DNA of 64,000 nucleotides from Adiantum capillus-veneris (Eukaryota; Streptophyta; Polypodiopsida; Polypodiales; Pteridaceae): contig CM043970.1 in the NCBI GenBank assembly GCA_014529385.2, positions 45,970,279-46,034,278 of the forward strand. The letters run 5' to 3'. Numbering within the stretch: the stretch's first letter is position 1; the number at the start of each line of letters is the position of its first letter. The notes beneath the pieces were generated by a model. That model saw nothing but the letters and a program-made list of their open reading frames with translations, had not been told where the DNA came from and made no database searches. A program made the translations under genes and the position numbers. This document shows positions 1 through 10,371 of the stretch, piece after piece.

Positions 1-1471
1 GAGTAATGATGAAAAGGAAAGGGAATGAGATGAAGTGAGAGAGAGAGAGAGAGAGAGAGAGTGAGGGAGGGGGTATAGCGGCTTAGTACTTAGGCATCAC
101 AAAAGGATGGCGAATCCGCACACCCTTCACATATACACAAGCTCACTCCAAAACACAAGACTAGGTGGCGATTCCGCACACCTCACATGGGCAAAACATT
201 GCAAGAAAACATACTCACAAAACCTCAAGCTTTATTTAGAGAATTAGGCGATGAAATGGGGAGCATAGGGTAGGGGAATGAGAAGGGAGAGAGTGGTAGA
301 GCACATGGCGGATAGGTGGGAGTTGATGGCGAAGACTCGCACGAGGATTATGGCCATCATCCTTCATTTAGTTGCCCTTCATCTTCCATAGCCAAGGGTG
401 TAGAGGTCATGCTCAAGACAAGCATGGTGATTGCGGTGATGGTGATGGTGTGGGTGTGGGTGTGTGCACTAGGCACACACAGTGCATAGTGTGTTCTTTG
501 GTGATGTTGTGTGTGTATTTAGTGTGATGGTGACCCCTCTTTATATAGGGGAGGAGGGGGGAGGAATTCTAGAATTTAGAAATGAAGAAATCATTATCTA
601 CATAGGCCATGTGACTGTGGGCCCCACTTGTCTGGCTGTGTGTATATGTGCCAGAACAGCAGTCTCATGAGAGAGAGACTAAGAGAGAGAGATGGGTTGA
701 TGAAAAAAAGTGAGAGGTGACATGGAGAATAAAGTAATTACAAGAGGGGAGAGAGGGGAGTGTGTTCAGAGGTGAATCTGTGTGCAGATGTGTGTGAACA
801 CAAGAAAAATCAGGTAACCACCGGGTGGGGATGGGTCTGTGGGCACCTTTTTCAGTGAAACTGAGTGTGTGTGAGTGTGGGGGAGGTTATTTAGCTACAA
901 GACAAGAGACATGGCACCCTTTAAAGAGAGAGGGGGGTATTTGGGTTATGGGATATGATAGGAGAGAGAAAGAGGGGGTGGGGTATACTATTTTGGAAGA
1001 TAGGGTAGGTTGCATGTGAGTTAGGGTGCATTATTGGTGAGTTATAATGCATTATTGGTGAGAGGTGGGGTAGCTTGAGGGGAGAGAGAAAGGAGAAAGG
1101 ACAATGGGAAGAGAGAGGGGGTTGACCTTTTGAGTGGAGGAGAGGAAAAGGGACACACGGCGGGGCAACAGTGAAGAAAAAGGAGGCAAGGTGGGGATGG
1201 GCTACCCCGCAGGCATGAGGTGGCCTATTTTACCTTTCTTATATATTTACATAATCATACTTTTATTTTTCTTACTTTTTTCAATGCCTTTTATCACTCC
1301 CTCCATAAGAGGGGGTTTTCATGGGGTGGGGACGAGAGAAGAGGGGTATGGGAGCTTGGCTTGTGAAAAGCCCCCATCACTATGCTCATTAGGAATCTAT
1401 TCTAATGAAATGCTCACTATGTCTATGTTATTTTCTGCTACACACAAGTTACTAGGCCATTAAATGTTACA
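1..1471 (+). mobile_element. Element A, 5' LTR (3' part; left end lies outside or is unresolved)
   Basis: The LTR is inferred from its right edge: the sequence ends in GTTACA at 1471 and is followed at once by a tRNA-iMet-type primer-binding site. The last 40 bases resemble the end of the solo LTR at 5524-7137 (both contain a pattern like TTCYGCTAC, then CAAGTTA, then AGGCCA, ending in TTACA), which suggests related LTR families. The interior is purine-rich with a GA microsatellite near the left edge. It has many short GT/GA runs and no convincing gene; the short ORFs within it have no recognisable domain. No matching start was found, so the LTR length is unknown. Confidence 0.6.
37..61. repeat. 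(GA)n microsatellite
   Basis: About 12 GA units inside the 5' LTR of element A. Confidence 0.9.
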
Positions 1472-1472
1472 T

Positions 1473-1484
1473 TGGTATCAGAGC
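1473..1484 (+). other. Primer-binding site of element A (tRNA-iMet type)
   Basis: TGGTATCAGAGC is the standard sequence complementary to the 3' end of plant initiator-methionine tRNA. It sits one base after the LTR end at 1471, the usual arrangement in plant Ty3/gypsy and copia elements. Confidence 0.9.
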
Positions 1485-1867
1485 ACAAGGTTTATCTTTT
1501 CTTGCTCAAGAAGGGAGTTCCTCAAGCTAGCTATAAATTTTTGATATTATTAATTGCAATTAATTAAGCAGAATAGGGATTTTTCAGTCTTACAGTGCAC
1601 TTGCCTTTGTGCAGATAACGGGGCATCATCATCGAGAGCTATGGTCTTAATAGTGGAGTCCTACAGGGCTTGCCTACGGCACTATTGACCTATTAGAAGC
1701 TTGACAAGAGCCTGTACTATTTTGGTGTTGAAAGACCCTCTCTTCTATTCCTTGCATATAATGATATGTGAGCCAGGGGTACAGTAGCTTGAGTGTTTTT
1801 CTAAAGTGGTAAAGAGGAGTAGTAACTAGGGCTTGAAGTACCAAAGTACACCTAAAAAATTGCTAGA

Positions 1868-3090
1868 ATGGTTGACAATAGTAAAGAGAGTGAAATTAAT
1901 GTTGATAACTTTGATTTTGCTAATGAGAAGGCTACTAATGATGCCTCTATGCTTGTTAACTACCTTGTTTCTAGGCTTCAACAAGCCATGGGCAATCCAT
2001 CTCTCCAAAGTGAAGTGCAACGGCAGCTTTCGACTCATGGGATTCTCCAAGCCCCCCACCATGAAGAGAGAGTACCAAGGAAGCCTCCTTGTGAGACTTC
2101 CAAAAGAGGCCTCTCTTCGAATCGGGAACAAGAAGAGGATCCGTACGAAGGGCTCAAAAATTTACTACTTGATGACTCATCTTCTTCCCAAAGGAGAACT
2201 CAAGAGCCCCCACCAAAAGAACAAGAAAGAAATGAGTCTCCTGACACCTTGGCGGAGATGGCTCCATGAAGACGGTGGGCAAAACAATCTCCATCACCTC
2301 CTAAATGGAGAAGACCATCGCACACTTCTCCACACCATAATTCAAAGAGGGATGACGAAAAGCAAGAGAAGAAAAAGACGAGAAAGAGGTCACCCTCTTC
2401 TCCATCTTCTTCATACTCTTCTTCTCATGAAGAAAATAATGGTGCAGACAAGGAGGAACAAGGCAAGAAAGAGGTCACCCTCTTCTCCATCTTCCTCAAA
2501 TTCTTCATCTTCTTCTGAAGAAAGCAATGGTGCAACTTTTGAACCATCAAAAAGAAGAGGCCATAGGAAATCCTATGCCGCATAGAAGAGATCTTCCAAG
2601 CTTAAGAAGTTCAAAGAGGGAGGAAAGAGCATCTCTTTCCTTACCTACGATGACACCTTTGGTGCTTCGAACAAAGTCTTGGATTTCATCCAACAATTTG
2701 ATGCGGCATTTGGAGATGAGGGCTTTGCGGAGTCCTCTAAGCTACGCCATGTAGCTATGCATTTTCAAAAGTTGCCAGGCAATGGTGGTCTAGCCTACAG
2801 GCAAACGGTGAAGCTCCACGAACATGGAAAGCTTTAAGAGCTTCCATTATGAAGCAGTTTTTGGTCACTGATGCCAAAGACAAAGTACTCACCGAATGGC
2901 GAATCTTGAAGCTCTCTCCCTACGAATCCATTCACAAATATGTAGACAAGTTTTGGGACTTACATCTCAAAGCCACTGTCTTCAAAAAGATGGATTTTGG
3001 AGATCAAAAACAACAATTTTATGCGGGCTTAGCTGAAGAAATGGCGAAGTATGTTAACTCCCAAAGGCCACGCACTATATCTGTGGTCAT
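1868..3090 (+). pseudogene. Element A gag remnant
   Basis: An ATG at 1868 opens a 133-codon frame (MVDNSKESEIN...), charged and Gln/Ser-rich like the N-terminus of a plant gypsy Gag; it stops at 2267-2269. Further Gag sequence continues in shifted frames: a Ser/Lys/Glu-rich linker at about 2340-2530, then a capsid-like domain at about 2610-3080. Characteristic stretches of the retrotransposon Gag family include DDTFGASNKVLDFIQQFDAAF, the block WRILKLSPYESIHKYVDKFW, and the end YAGLAEEMAKYVNSQRP. Frameshifts and stops break it at several places. At about 3090 the capsid frame runs directly into integrase sequence, so zinc knuckle, protease, RT and RNase H have been removed by one internal deletion. 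Confidence 0.8.
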
Positions 3091-3956
3091 ACACCATACT
3101 ATGGTGGCCTCACAAATTATTTTCCATGGCTTGCCGATGTTCATAGTGTCGGATAGAGATCCTAGAATGACCAGTAATTTTCGGAAGGGGCGCTTTGAGA
3201 ATTTAGGGACAAGGCTAAACTTCTCTCCGGCCTATCACCCCCAAACGGATGGCCAAAGTGAAATAGCTAACCTAACAATTCTTGATCTACTAAAAGCCTA
3301 TGTAATGGAAGTAGATCAAAGGTCCCAATGGGAGAAGTACTTACCCTTAGTAGAGTATGAATAACAATAACAATGTACATACTTCCGCAAGAAAAGAACC
3401 TTTCGAGGTAATTGAGGGAAGATCCAAAAGTCCCCTGCTAGTCAAAGTACACTGGAAGAGCAAATGAATATAGCCGAGACCTACACGAATCTTCCAAAAT
3501 ATTAAGGATGCTATCTCTATCTCACAACAAAGGCAAAAGGTTGTTGCCGATAAGTACAGAAGAGGCCAAGCCTTTAAAGAAAATGATTGGGTCTTGCTAA
3601 AAATTTCCCAAGGCTCGATTAAGGCACACCACGGGCAAGAATCCTACGGGACACCAAAAGTACTATGCTAAGTTAGCAAAAAGGTAATATGTTCCCTTTC
3701 ATATTCTTAGACCAATCAATGAGATGGCCTATCAACTCAAGTTTCCCAGTCAATGGATCATACACAATGCTTTTCATGTGATCATACTAAAGCATTACAA
3801 AGGAGAGCCACCTCAAGAACCAATTATTGAAGACCCACCGGAGATCAAGGACCAAGAAGAGGTGTTGCAGCCCGAGTCCATTCTCCAACATGAAGACAAG
3901 GTATTAAGAGGTGTTAAGACTATTCGACGGTATCTAAGTTTAAGAACTATCCTTTT
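3091..3956 (+). pseudogene. Element A integrase and chromodomain remnant (left part)
   Basis: The frame 2849-3364 switches at about 3090 to the second half of a Ty3/gypsy integrase core, with HGLPMFIVSDRDPR followed by YHPQTDGQSE. The zinc-binding HHCC domain and the first catalytic Asp are missing. From 3361 to 3720 the C-terminal domain can be followed only across frameshifts (for example a DKYRRGQAFKENDWVLLK block). From 3724 an open stretch resembles the GPY/F-to-chromodomain region, with FHVIILKHYKGEPP and PESILQHEDKVL, then a chromo-like TIRRYL. The chromodomain is cut at 3956 by insertion of element D and resumes at 24211. Confidence 0.85.
3952..3956. repeat. Target-site duplication of element D, left copy (CTTTT)
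   Basis: CTTTT at 3952-3956 immediately precedes the TG of D's 5' LTR. The same five bases follow the CA at the end of D's 3' LTR (24206-24210). Confidence 0.95.
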
Positions 3957-4620
3957 TGTAAGGTCTCTGACCCCGATCAAAAGAGCACCATTGTACCTTG
4001 AAATGAATATAATGAAAAAAGTTACTGTTTTTAGCAATTTTCCGAATTCTGTCAGTGCCATGATGTTTAGAATGTTTTAAAGCTTCTAAATGTGAACTAA
4101 AATAATTTTTGTAAAAAAATTCCAAAAATAGTAAGTTTTTGGTCACCTGACGCGTCCGGTTTTAACTGTCTCAAAAAACTGCACCCGTACCCCGAATTTG
4201 AAAAAAATGCAATTTTGGGACCCGGGGATTGCTAAATATGGAAGGTACTCGGGCCGGTACGCCTTAGTTAGAGCTTGCTATAGCAATTTTCGGCATCAAA
4301 ATACGACTCGTATGATTCGTTTTAGCCTAGAACCAAATTTTACCAAAATTGTTCGGGGAGGCTCCGGGGACCCGAGACTGTGTGGGAACAGGTTCCAGCC
4401 CACTCTAGCTCAACTTTAGCAGCTAGGGGGCGCCCTCTTACCTTGTGGGAGTCTTGGGAGAGTTTCTAAGCTTGCTACTAAGTGTGAGAGTCAGTTAACC
4501 AAGCCAACTGGACACTTGGTGGGTAGGCAACTGGACTTGCCATGCTTAACTAGAGAGGCTCCCAGATGCAAATAGCAACCCAGATCGATTTTCAGCTTGA
4601 GGAGGCCTATTTAAAGGTGT

Positions 4621-4621
<1 letters not shown>

Positions 4622-4660
<39 letters not shown>
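4622..4660. repeat. (CA)n microsatellite in D 5' LTR
   Basis: About 19 CA units. The homologous position in the 3' LTR (14091-14131) also carries a CA tract of similar length, so the repeat predates insertion of D. Confidence 0.95.
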
Positions 4661-4663
<3 letters not shown>

Positions 4664-5518
4664 CTCACACACACACCCAGTATACACCCACACACCTACA
4701 CACACCTTGGGGAGGTGCTGTCGGTACGCACACAGTTTTCGAAGGAGGAGCAAGGAGGGAGGTGCTGCCAAAATTCTCATCTTGAGGATTCATTGGATCA
4801 GAAAAATCAGAGGATTCTCAGCCTTTAATCACGGTAATTATGGTTTAATTACGGTTCTTCTTAATTCTCATCATTACTCTCTCATAATTCTCCTCTGTTA
4901 TGCCTACTTTTAACTATAATTCCCAATAGTTGCTCTCTAAGTTTACATAGTTGTACTCCATTACATAATCATCATTCTATTAGCTAAATTATGCAGCCAT
5001 TCATCATCCTTAATCAAGGATTAATACATGATTAGGAAAGATTCTCTCTCTAGGCGGCATAGTTAATAAATTGTCTGCCGGTAATAAAGTAGATTTGATG
5101 GAATTCATTCTTTTATCATTCAATAGTATTGCAATTAAATTAGACTCAATCTTCTCTCACATTAAAATGTGATTAAGGCTGAAAATTAAACCGTCATTAG
5201 GCCTATAAGAAGAGAATTTTCTATCACACGTGCCTACGGTAAATCTGCATCTCAAATCGCACTAGGAAAGTGATTGAGCTTGCTTACTTCATCTCTCTTG
5301 TAAATCAATTAGTAAAATTATGAATTTCTTAATCATCTAAGCCAAGTGATTAACTTTAGAGCCAGTTCCCATAGGGAAAGTCCTACCCAAAAAAAAAATT
5401 GCTAGGTCTCGAAGGAAAAATCAAATCTCTTGTATAAGGTGGATTCATTAATGACTCTAATCTGCCCTTTGGTTTGTTATGATGCTCTCGGAACTTAGCT
5501 TTTTCTTCAAGTTTATCA

Positions 5519-5523
5519 TTTAA
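5519..5523. repeat. Target-site duplication of solo LTR E, left copy (TTTAA)
   Basis: TTTAA at 5519-5523 is repeated at 7138-7142. The other LTR copy of D (about 14990) has the motif once with nothing inserted, which serves as an empty-site control. Confidence 0.95.
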
Positions 5524-7137
5524 TGTCATAAAATCTAATATCTAATATCTAACCAACCCAAATTATTTTCTCATATTAAATTGATCACTTAATGTGGGAG
5601 AATAAACGGGAACAAGTGTTAAGATATAGACATGTGCTTATAGATCTATCTCAACACGGGGCCAATGGTAAAGGGGCCCAAATGAGAGATGGTCTATCAA
5701 AGATCAAGGCTAACAAATGGAGCATAAGACCTTAGGGTTAGCTTCATTGAAGACCTCCAATAATGTGTGTAAAAGGCCTTTGACCTTAGGTAAGCTAGGG
5801 CTGAGCTTGAGGCGCGGGAACCCGACCCAGCTCGAGGTGCTTGTCCTGCTTGCCATGCTTGGTGGCTAAGGTGCTTGATGATTGAGGTGCTTAATTATTG
5901 AGATGCTTGAGGTGCTTGACATGCTTGAGATGCTAGGGTTGCACTTGAGGTGAGAACCCAGCCCAAGCTTAAAGTGCTTATGAGCCAAGCTTGTGGTGGG
6001 AACTGGGCCTATGCATGAGGGGCTTGAGGTGTCAAAAAGTCAAAGATTCAATCCCTACAAGGAGGGGGCGAGCCCTACATGAGGGGCGATAAGAGAGAAC
6101 ACCCACATACTCACACAAGACATGCATGGTACAAAGAAAGCAAAAGGGACACTTGTCAAGTTCCTCCTCATGTTGCCCTCATGGTGTGCCTGAAGCCTAT
6201 TGGTTGGCCACCCAAGGGGTCCAATAATAATTTAGGAGATTTAATTAATTGATTCAACATTTATCTAGCCCTCTCTCTCAAAGGCGAAAGGGGGACACTT
6301 GTCTCAAGGCTACCCTTGCTGCTTGTAATGCCTCCTACTTGTGATTGGCTAGGCCTGGAGGGGTCCAATGAGCTTCAAGCATGAGCTACAAGGGGGGGTC
6401 GACCCAAGCAAGCTAGGGGGTTGCTTAGGGGGTATACTCACCCACACACACTCACAAACACTCTCATTGTGTGCTATGCAAAGTGCAAGAGCTCCCTCTC
6501 CTTCTCCAAGCAAGTAGAGGTTGAGAGCCTACACCAACACTCTTGGATATGGAGTGCAAATCCAACCAAGAGCCATGCTTCAATGCTTAAGCTTGACATC
6601 TCCTTCTTCTTCATTACTACGCTATTATGTATGCTAGCAACAAGAGTTATGATAAGTGAGGAACTAATTCTCTCTCCTATGAAATGTTTCTTCTTCCTCT
6701 TCCCTACCCTCATTCCCTGCTAGCTCTCTCCACCTTCAAAGGTGTTTGAGGTCTTGGGACTGAGGCTTGGGATAGTTAAAGCTTTCTTCAAGTTTATGTT
6801 ATGTTTGTGATGCATGAAGCTTTCCATCTTCATTGCATCACCTAGGTCACAAGGAACACAAAGATTGTATTGTAACAAGTCTCTCTTAATGGGAGAAATC
6901 ATAATACAAATGCCTATTGGAGGGGGGACCGGCTCCACATAAATCCGGTCCTCAACTGTTGTCATGTTCTCTAAATTCTCTCTCTTGCAAAAGTATTGTT
7001 CATGCCAAGTTAACTAATTGCTATGATTATGTTGCTATCTTCAACTATGTTCACCCGCTATGCTCACAAAGTCATTTCTCAAAAGTACTTTCATTAATTT
7101 CCGCTACTCTCAAGTTAAATAGGCCAATTCCATTACA
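5524..7137 (+). mobile_element. Solo LTR E nested in D's 5' LTR
   Basis: This 1614-bp insertion starts TGTCATAAAATC, ends CCATTACA and is flanked by perfect TTTAA duplications. It contains no internal domain, primer-binding site or polypurine tract, so it is a solo LTR left after recombination between two LTRs. Its left 700 bases resemble 24640-25240, taken here as the start of element A's 3' LTR: both have a TAATATCTAAT opening, a TTCTCATRTTAAA stretch, and similar wording around CCTTAGGGTT and CCTATTGG. E is therefore from a family related to A. Orientation is assigned from that likeness. Short ORFs in it have no recognised domain. Confidence 0.93.
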
Positions 7138-7142
7138 TTTAA
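7138..7142. repeat. Target-site duplication of solo LTR E, right copy (TTTAA)
   Basis: This is the right-hand copy of the 5-bp duplication flanking the solo LTR. Confidence 0.95.
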
Positions 7143-8323
7143 AGTAGTGAGTATAAAATGGCCCCGGTTAAGAGAACTTGCTTCGGTGGTGCCCACGACC
7201 GCGAGGCGAGAACAAGCAATGTCAATGGAAAGGGAAAAGCTCCCATGGACGAACAAATACCGGCCATTTCACTGGCCATTAACGAAGAAATGGAAGAGGT
7301 AGGTCATAATTTTATTCAAGTCGTTTGAATTAACATTGCATACGTCTAGTTAGGAATGAACATATCCCCAAAACATGTTGGAAAAATCCGACGGAAACCT
7401 CGGCACTGAACTCATTTGTACATTAAAGTCTAAAGTAGGAAAGAAATGATTGATGGGTATGTTGTTTGCAATAGGAAAGAATGTCTGCTAGGGAAAATTT
7501 AGCTCGACATGTTCATTTTATTTCGAATGTTGAATCATTCCTGACCCGCCTACTGATCACAGGGGGCAGAGTTCCTCGTTAAGGGCTCTTTAATCCAGGA
7601 CTTGCTTTCTATGCAGTGGGAGTGTCCATGTCGTGCTTTCTATGCGGTGGACATACCTAGTTGTATGGGCAGCTAGGCGACAACGGGAGGAGTAAACTCT
7701 CGCTGGAGGGGAGATGTTGTACCTCCAGAACATTGGAATTTTAATGAATAAGTTTGAGTAGAATTTTTACTAGAATACTGTCTTGGTGTTGTTTGCAATA
7801 CTGGTTGAAGGGCTGTCTTAACGAACAATGTGATTCAGAATTAATCAAGGAATGTTTATGTTGAACAATCATTGTGGTAGTAATTAGGTCACACAAGGAA
7901 GTGTGAGTGTGGGGGTGGAAAGTGGGGGCTTGGCCCAAGTTGCCAATGCCTATGAGATGGGTGGTCCCGATTGGTCGGGAACTCTCTGTCCATAGTGTTC
8001 AATTTCGATATTAGTAATACTCATTGCCCCTAGAGCGGTGAAATCTCGAGAGTACGTGCCTCTGAAACATGGAGAAAAAGGCACTCGGGGTTTCTCTCCT
8101 CTTGGAAGATGGGTCTTAGGATCGCTAGATAGTTTAAGTACGCTTCCCCTACGAGGTGGAGCTAGATCTTCTTGCTAGTAGGCTCACGCTCGACTCACTT
8201 TATGATGAGAGATCGTCCGCTATCTGAACCCTGAACCACTTTGTTTGCTTCTACTATAGATCTAGTGGCCACCAGGTTCACCATCAGATCCGTTGTTTGA
8301 TATGGCGGGGTGGGGACCTCACA

Positions 8324-8345
8324 CCTAGTATCAGAGCCTAGTTTA
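8324..8345 (+). other. Primer-binding site of element D
   Basis: The LTR end ACCTCACA is followed by CCTAGTATCAGAGCCTAGTT. This is the initiator-Met tRNA complement (canonical start TGGTATCAGAGC) with G-to-A changes, as expected of an old copy. Confidence 0.8.
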
Positions 8346-8532
8346 GGCTGGGAAATAAAGTCGTATTGTTTGAATATTTAAAAAGGAACTGAAAGTATAT
8401 AGGTAGCTGATCCGAATTCCTTGCATTGGTGTTGCAGAAAGACCCGTGCTAGAATATGGGAAGTTCCAAGTGTTTGAGCTTATTTATGAGCAAGCTCGAA
8501 GATCCCCAGTTTACTAGTTCAGGCGAGATGTC

Positions 8533-8940
8533 ATGGAGATACTGATGAAGGCTCATACGCCACACTCCACTCGCATCGATAGAGGATGGGGACTTGATTG
8601 GACACTTGCAGGTGGGGTTTACTACATCAACGCTCGGAAGCTAGGATGCCTGGCTACCGATTTGAAGAAGATACGTTGGGGAGAAGAGTTGAGGGTAGTG
8701 GAGTTATTATACTTGCTGCCTACCCAATTAGACCTGACTGTTTCAGGTGACTCCAATCAAACCATCAACAACTGGCTCTTGGAAAAGGTCACTGAGGTGA
8801 TCCCAGCAAACAGAGTCAAAACTTTTGGAGTACCAAAAGAGGAATTCCGGCTTGATATCTTAGTTTATTATCCACTCAAGGATGAGTACAGGAACTACTT
8901 CACGAACAAAGTAGTGCATCATGTGAACACAATCTCCTAG
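8533..8940 (+). CDS. Unidentified 135-codon ORF between PBS and gag of element D
   Basis: The ATG at 8533 starts an uninterrupted 135-codon frame ending in TAG at 8938-8940. It lies in the leader of element D, 0.2 kb after the primer-binding site and before gag. The predicted protein (about 15 kDa) is rich in Leu, Val and charged residues; I see no zinc finger, protease, RT or other motif, no signal peptide and no membrane segment. The frame is open although the gag-pol frames behind it have several lesions. It could be an extra element-encoded protein, a captured fragment, or chance. Element C has a shorter ORF in the same relative place (17050-17268), but I see no similarity between the two. 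A stop lies just upstream in frame, so there is no longer start. Confidence 0.35.
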   Translation: MEILMKAHTPHSTRIDRGWGLDWTLAGGVYYINARKLGCLATDLKKIRWGEELRVVELLYLLPTQLDLTVSGDSNQTINNWLLEKVTEVIPANRVKTFGVPKEEFRLDILVYYPLKDEYRNYFTNKVVHHVNTIS

Positions 8941-9131
8941 GCGTATCTTATACGCAATCCAAAAAAAAAGCCATGTAATAAGTTGATCATCAGTTATCCT
9001 AAACCTTGAGGGGTTTCAATTGTAATAAATTTTCATCAATAAAGTGCTTTTTGTCTCTGAATCTCTGTCTCTTGATAAAGTGGTATCTTGAATTTTATTT
9101 AAAGTCTCGTGTCTATTTTGAAATCCAAGTA

Positions 9132-10371
9132 ATGGTATCAAGAATCTCGTATAACCTCTCTAGGCACCACCTGTTGCTCTGTACTCGGCAGCGCAAGAGA
9201 AGAAGCTTCTCCTTAAGCAAGACCAACCTCCGATCTTTAAGGGCGAGGGGGCAAATGTGGAGAGAGATGCGGAAGAGTGGATGGAAGCCATGGACGACTA
9301 CTTTGAAGCTGCGGGGACCCAACCCGTAAATCAGACCATGCTTGCAATGTTCCGCTTGACTGGCGATGCCAAGATATGGTGGAAGCAACATTGCAGGGAC
9401 CTGGATATTAAGGGACCTTCCCAATCCTGGGAAGACATCAAAGCTGCGATAATGGGGCGTTATTTACCGCCTGTCTATAGGACCTTGAAGATGAATGAAT
9501 TCTTTTCACTTTGGCCAGCTGACTTCATCTGTCGAAGAATATTATGCAAAGTTTGTCACTCTTCGGAGATACACTCCTAAGATGACCTTGGAACAACAGG
9601 TGGCGAGGTTCTGCCAAGGGCTAATCAACCCTTTGAATACTCGATTGGAAGCTCTCAGGCCAACGACACTACAGGATGCCTTGTTGAGGGCCAAATCTTT
9701 AGCTCTTGAAGTACAAAAGGTTAATCAGAATAGGAGGAATCATTGGGCAAAGAGGGCAAGGACAACTGCTTGGAATAACAGACCAGCCAACCAAGCATAT
9801 GACCAGCGTTCTATTGTGGCTACCACCACAACCATGGAGTTCCCTGATGTTCGATGCTATGGTTGCGGCGAGTATGGACATTACAGATCCAAGTGCCCTA
9901 GAAACATTCAGGCAACCAACGCCAATGCCATACCCTTGAATACTCGTGGGCGTGGCCAAGCTAATGGAAGAGGAGGATGTGGAAGGATGAACAGAGGGCG
10001 AGGGTGTGGAGCCACCGCCAGAGTGAATGCCGCAGTGGTACAACCAACTGTGGGTGATGAAGCAGTGGAGAGAGCAACCCTGCATGCAGCAATTGACAAC
10101 CCCAATGGTTGCGAGCAATACGCAGTCATTCATACACCAGGATCTCTCATAGGTGAACAAGTTAACTTCCTTATAGATTGTGGTAGTACTCTTTCATTTC
10201 TTTCACCCAGATGCATGAGGAAGTTAAGGCTAGATAAGTATCCAACAAGCAAGCTAGTTGTAGAGTTAGCAAACGGCAAGGAAGTAGTATCTCAACACTC
10301 TACAGGAAAAATCGACTTTGATTTAGCGGGACACCCAACTTCCCTTAGGATTCTTTGATGGGATACTAGGG
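9132..10371 (+). pseudogene. Element D gag and aspartic protease
   Basis: Gag is readable from about 9168 with a typical gypsy capsid block (DAEEWMEAMDDYFEAAG, then MLAMFRLTGDAKIWWKQH). A frameshift at about 9515-9525 moves it to the frame 9495-10358, which continues SSVEEYYAKFVTLRRYTPK. A CCHC zinc knuckle, CYGCGEYGHYRSKC, is at 9855-9896, followed by an Arg/Gly-rich basic stretch. The protease follows with the active-site segment FLIDCGSTLSF, where the usual D-S/T-G is D-C-G. A second frameshift near 10340 separates it from the next frame, which resumes [11 protein letters not shown]. No ATG in the capsid frame is visible upstream because a stop precedes it, so a further lesion near 9130-9165 is likely. 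Confidence 0.9.
9855..9896 (+). other. CCHC zinc knuckle of element D Gag
   Basis: CYGCGEYGHYRSKC has the exact C-x2-C-x4-H-x4-C spacing of retroviral-type nucleocapsid knuckles. Confidence 0.95.

Larger units (their letters stand above)
3957..8323 (+). repeat. Element D 5' LTR (interrupted by solo LTR E)
   Basis: It runs from TGTAAGGTCTCTG to ACCTCACA. The segment 3957-5523 matches 13430-about 14990, and 7138-8323 matches about 14990-15149 plus 23152-24205. Scattered substitutions and small indels separate the two copies (for example a shorter spacer near 5390 than near 14850). A CA microsatellite (4622-4660) and the 1614-bp solo LTR lie inside it. The TATA-like TATAAAATGG at about 7151 is also present in the other copy at about 15001 and could be the LTR promoter; this is an inference only. 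Confidence 0.9.

Noticed and set aside
9699-10160. 153-codon minus-strand ORF opposite element D gag
   Set aside because: It is a shadow of the plus-strand gag with its zinc knuckle; no domain of its own.
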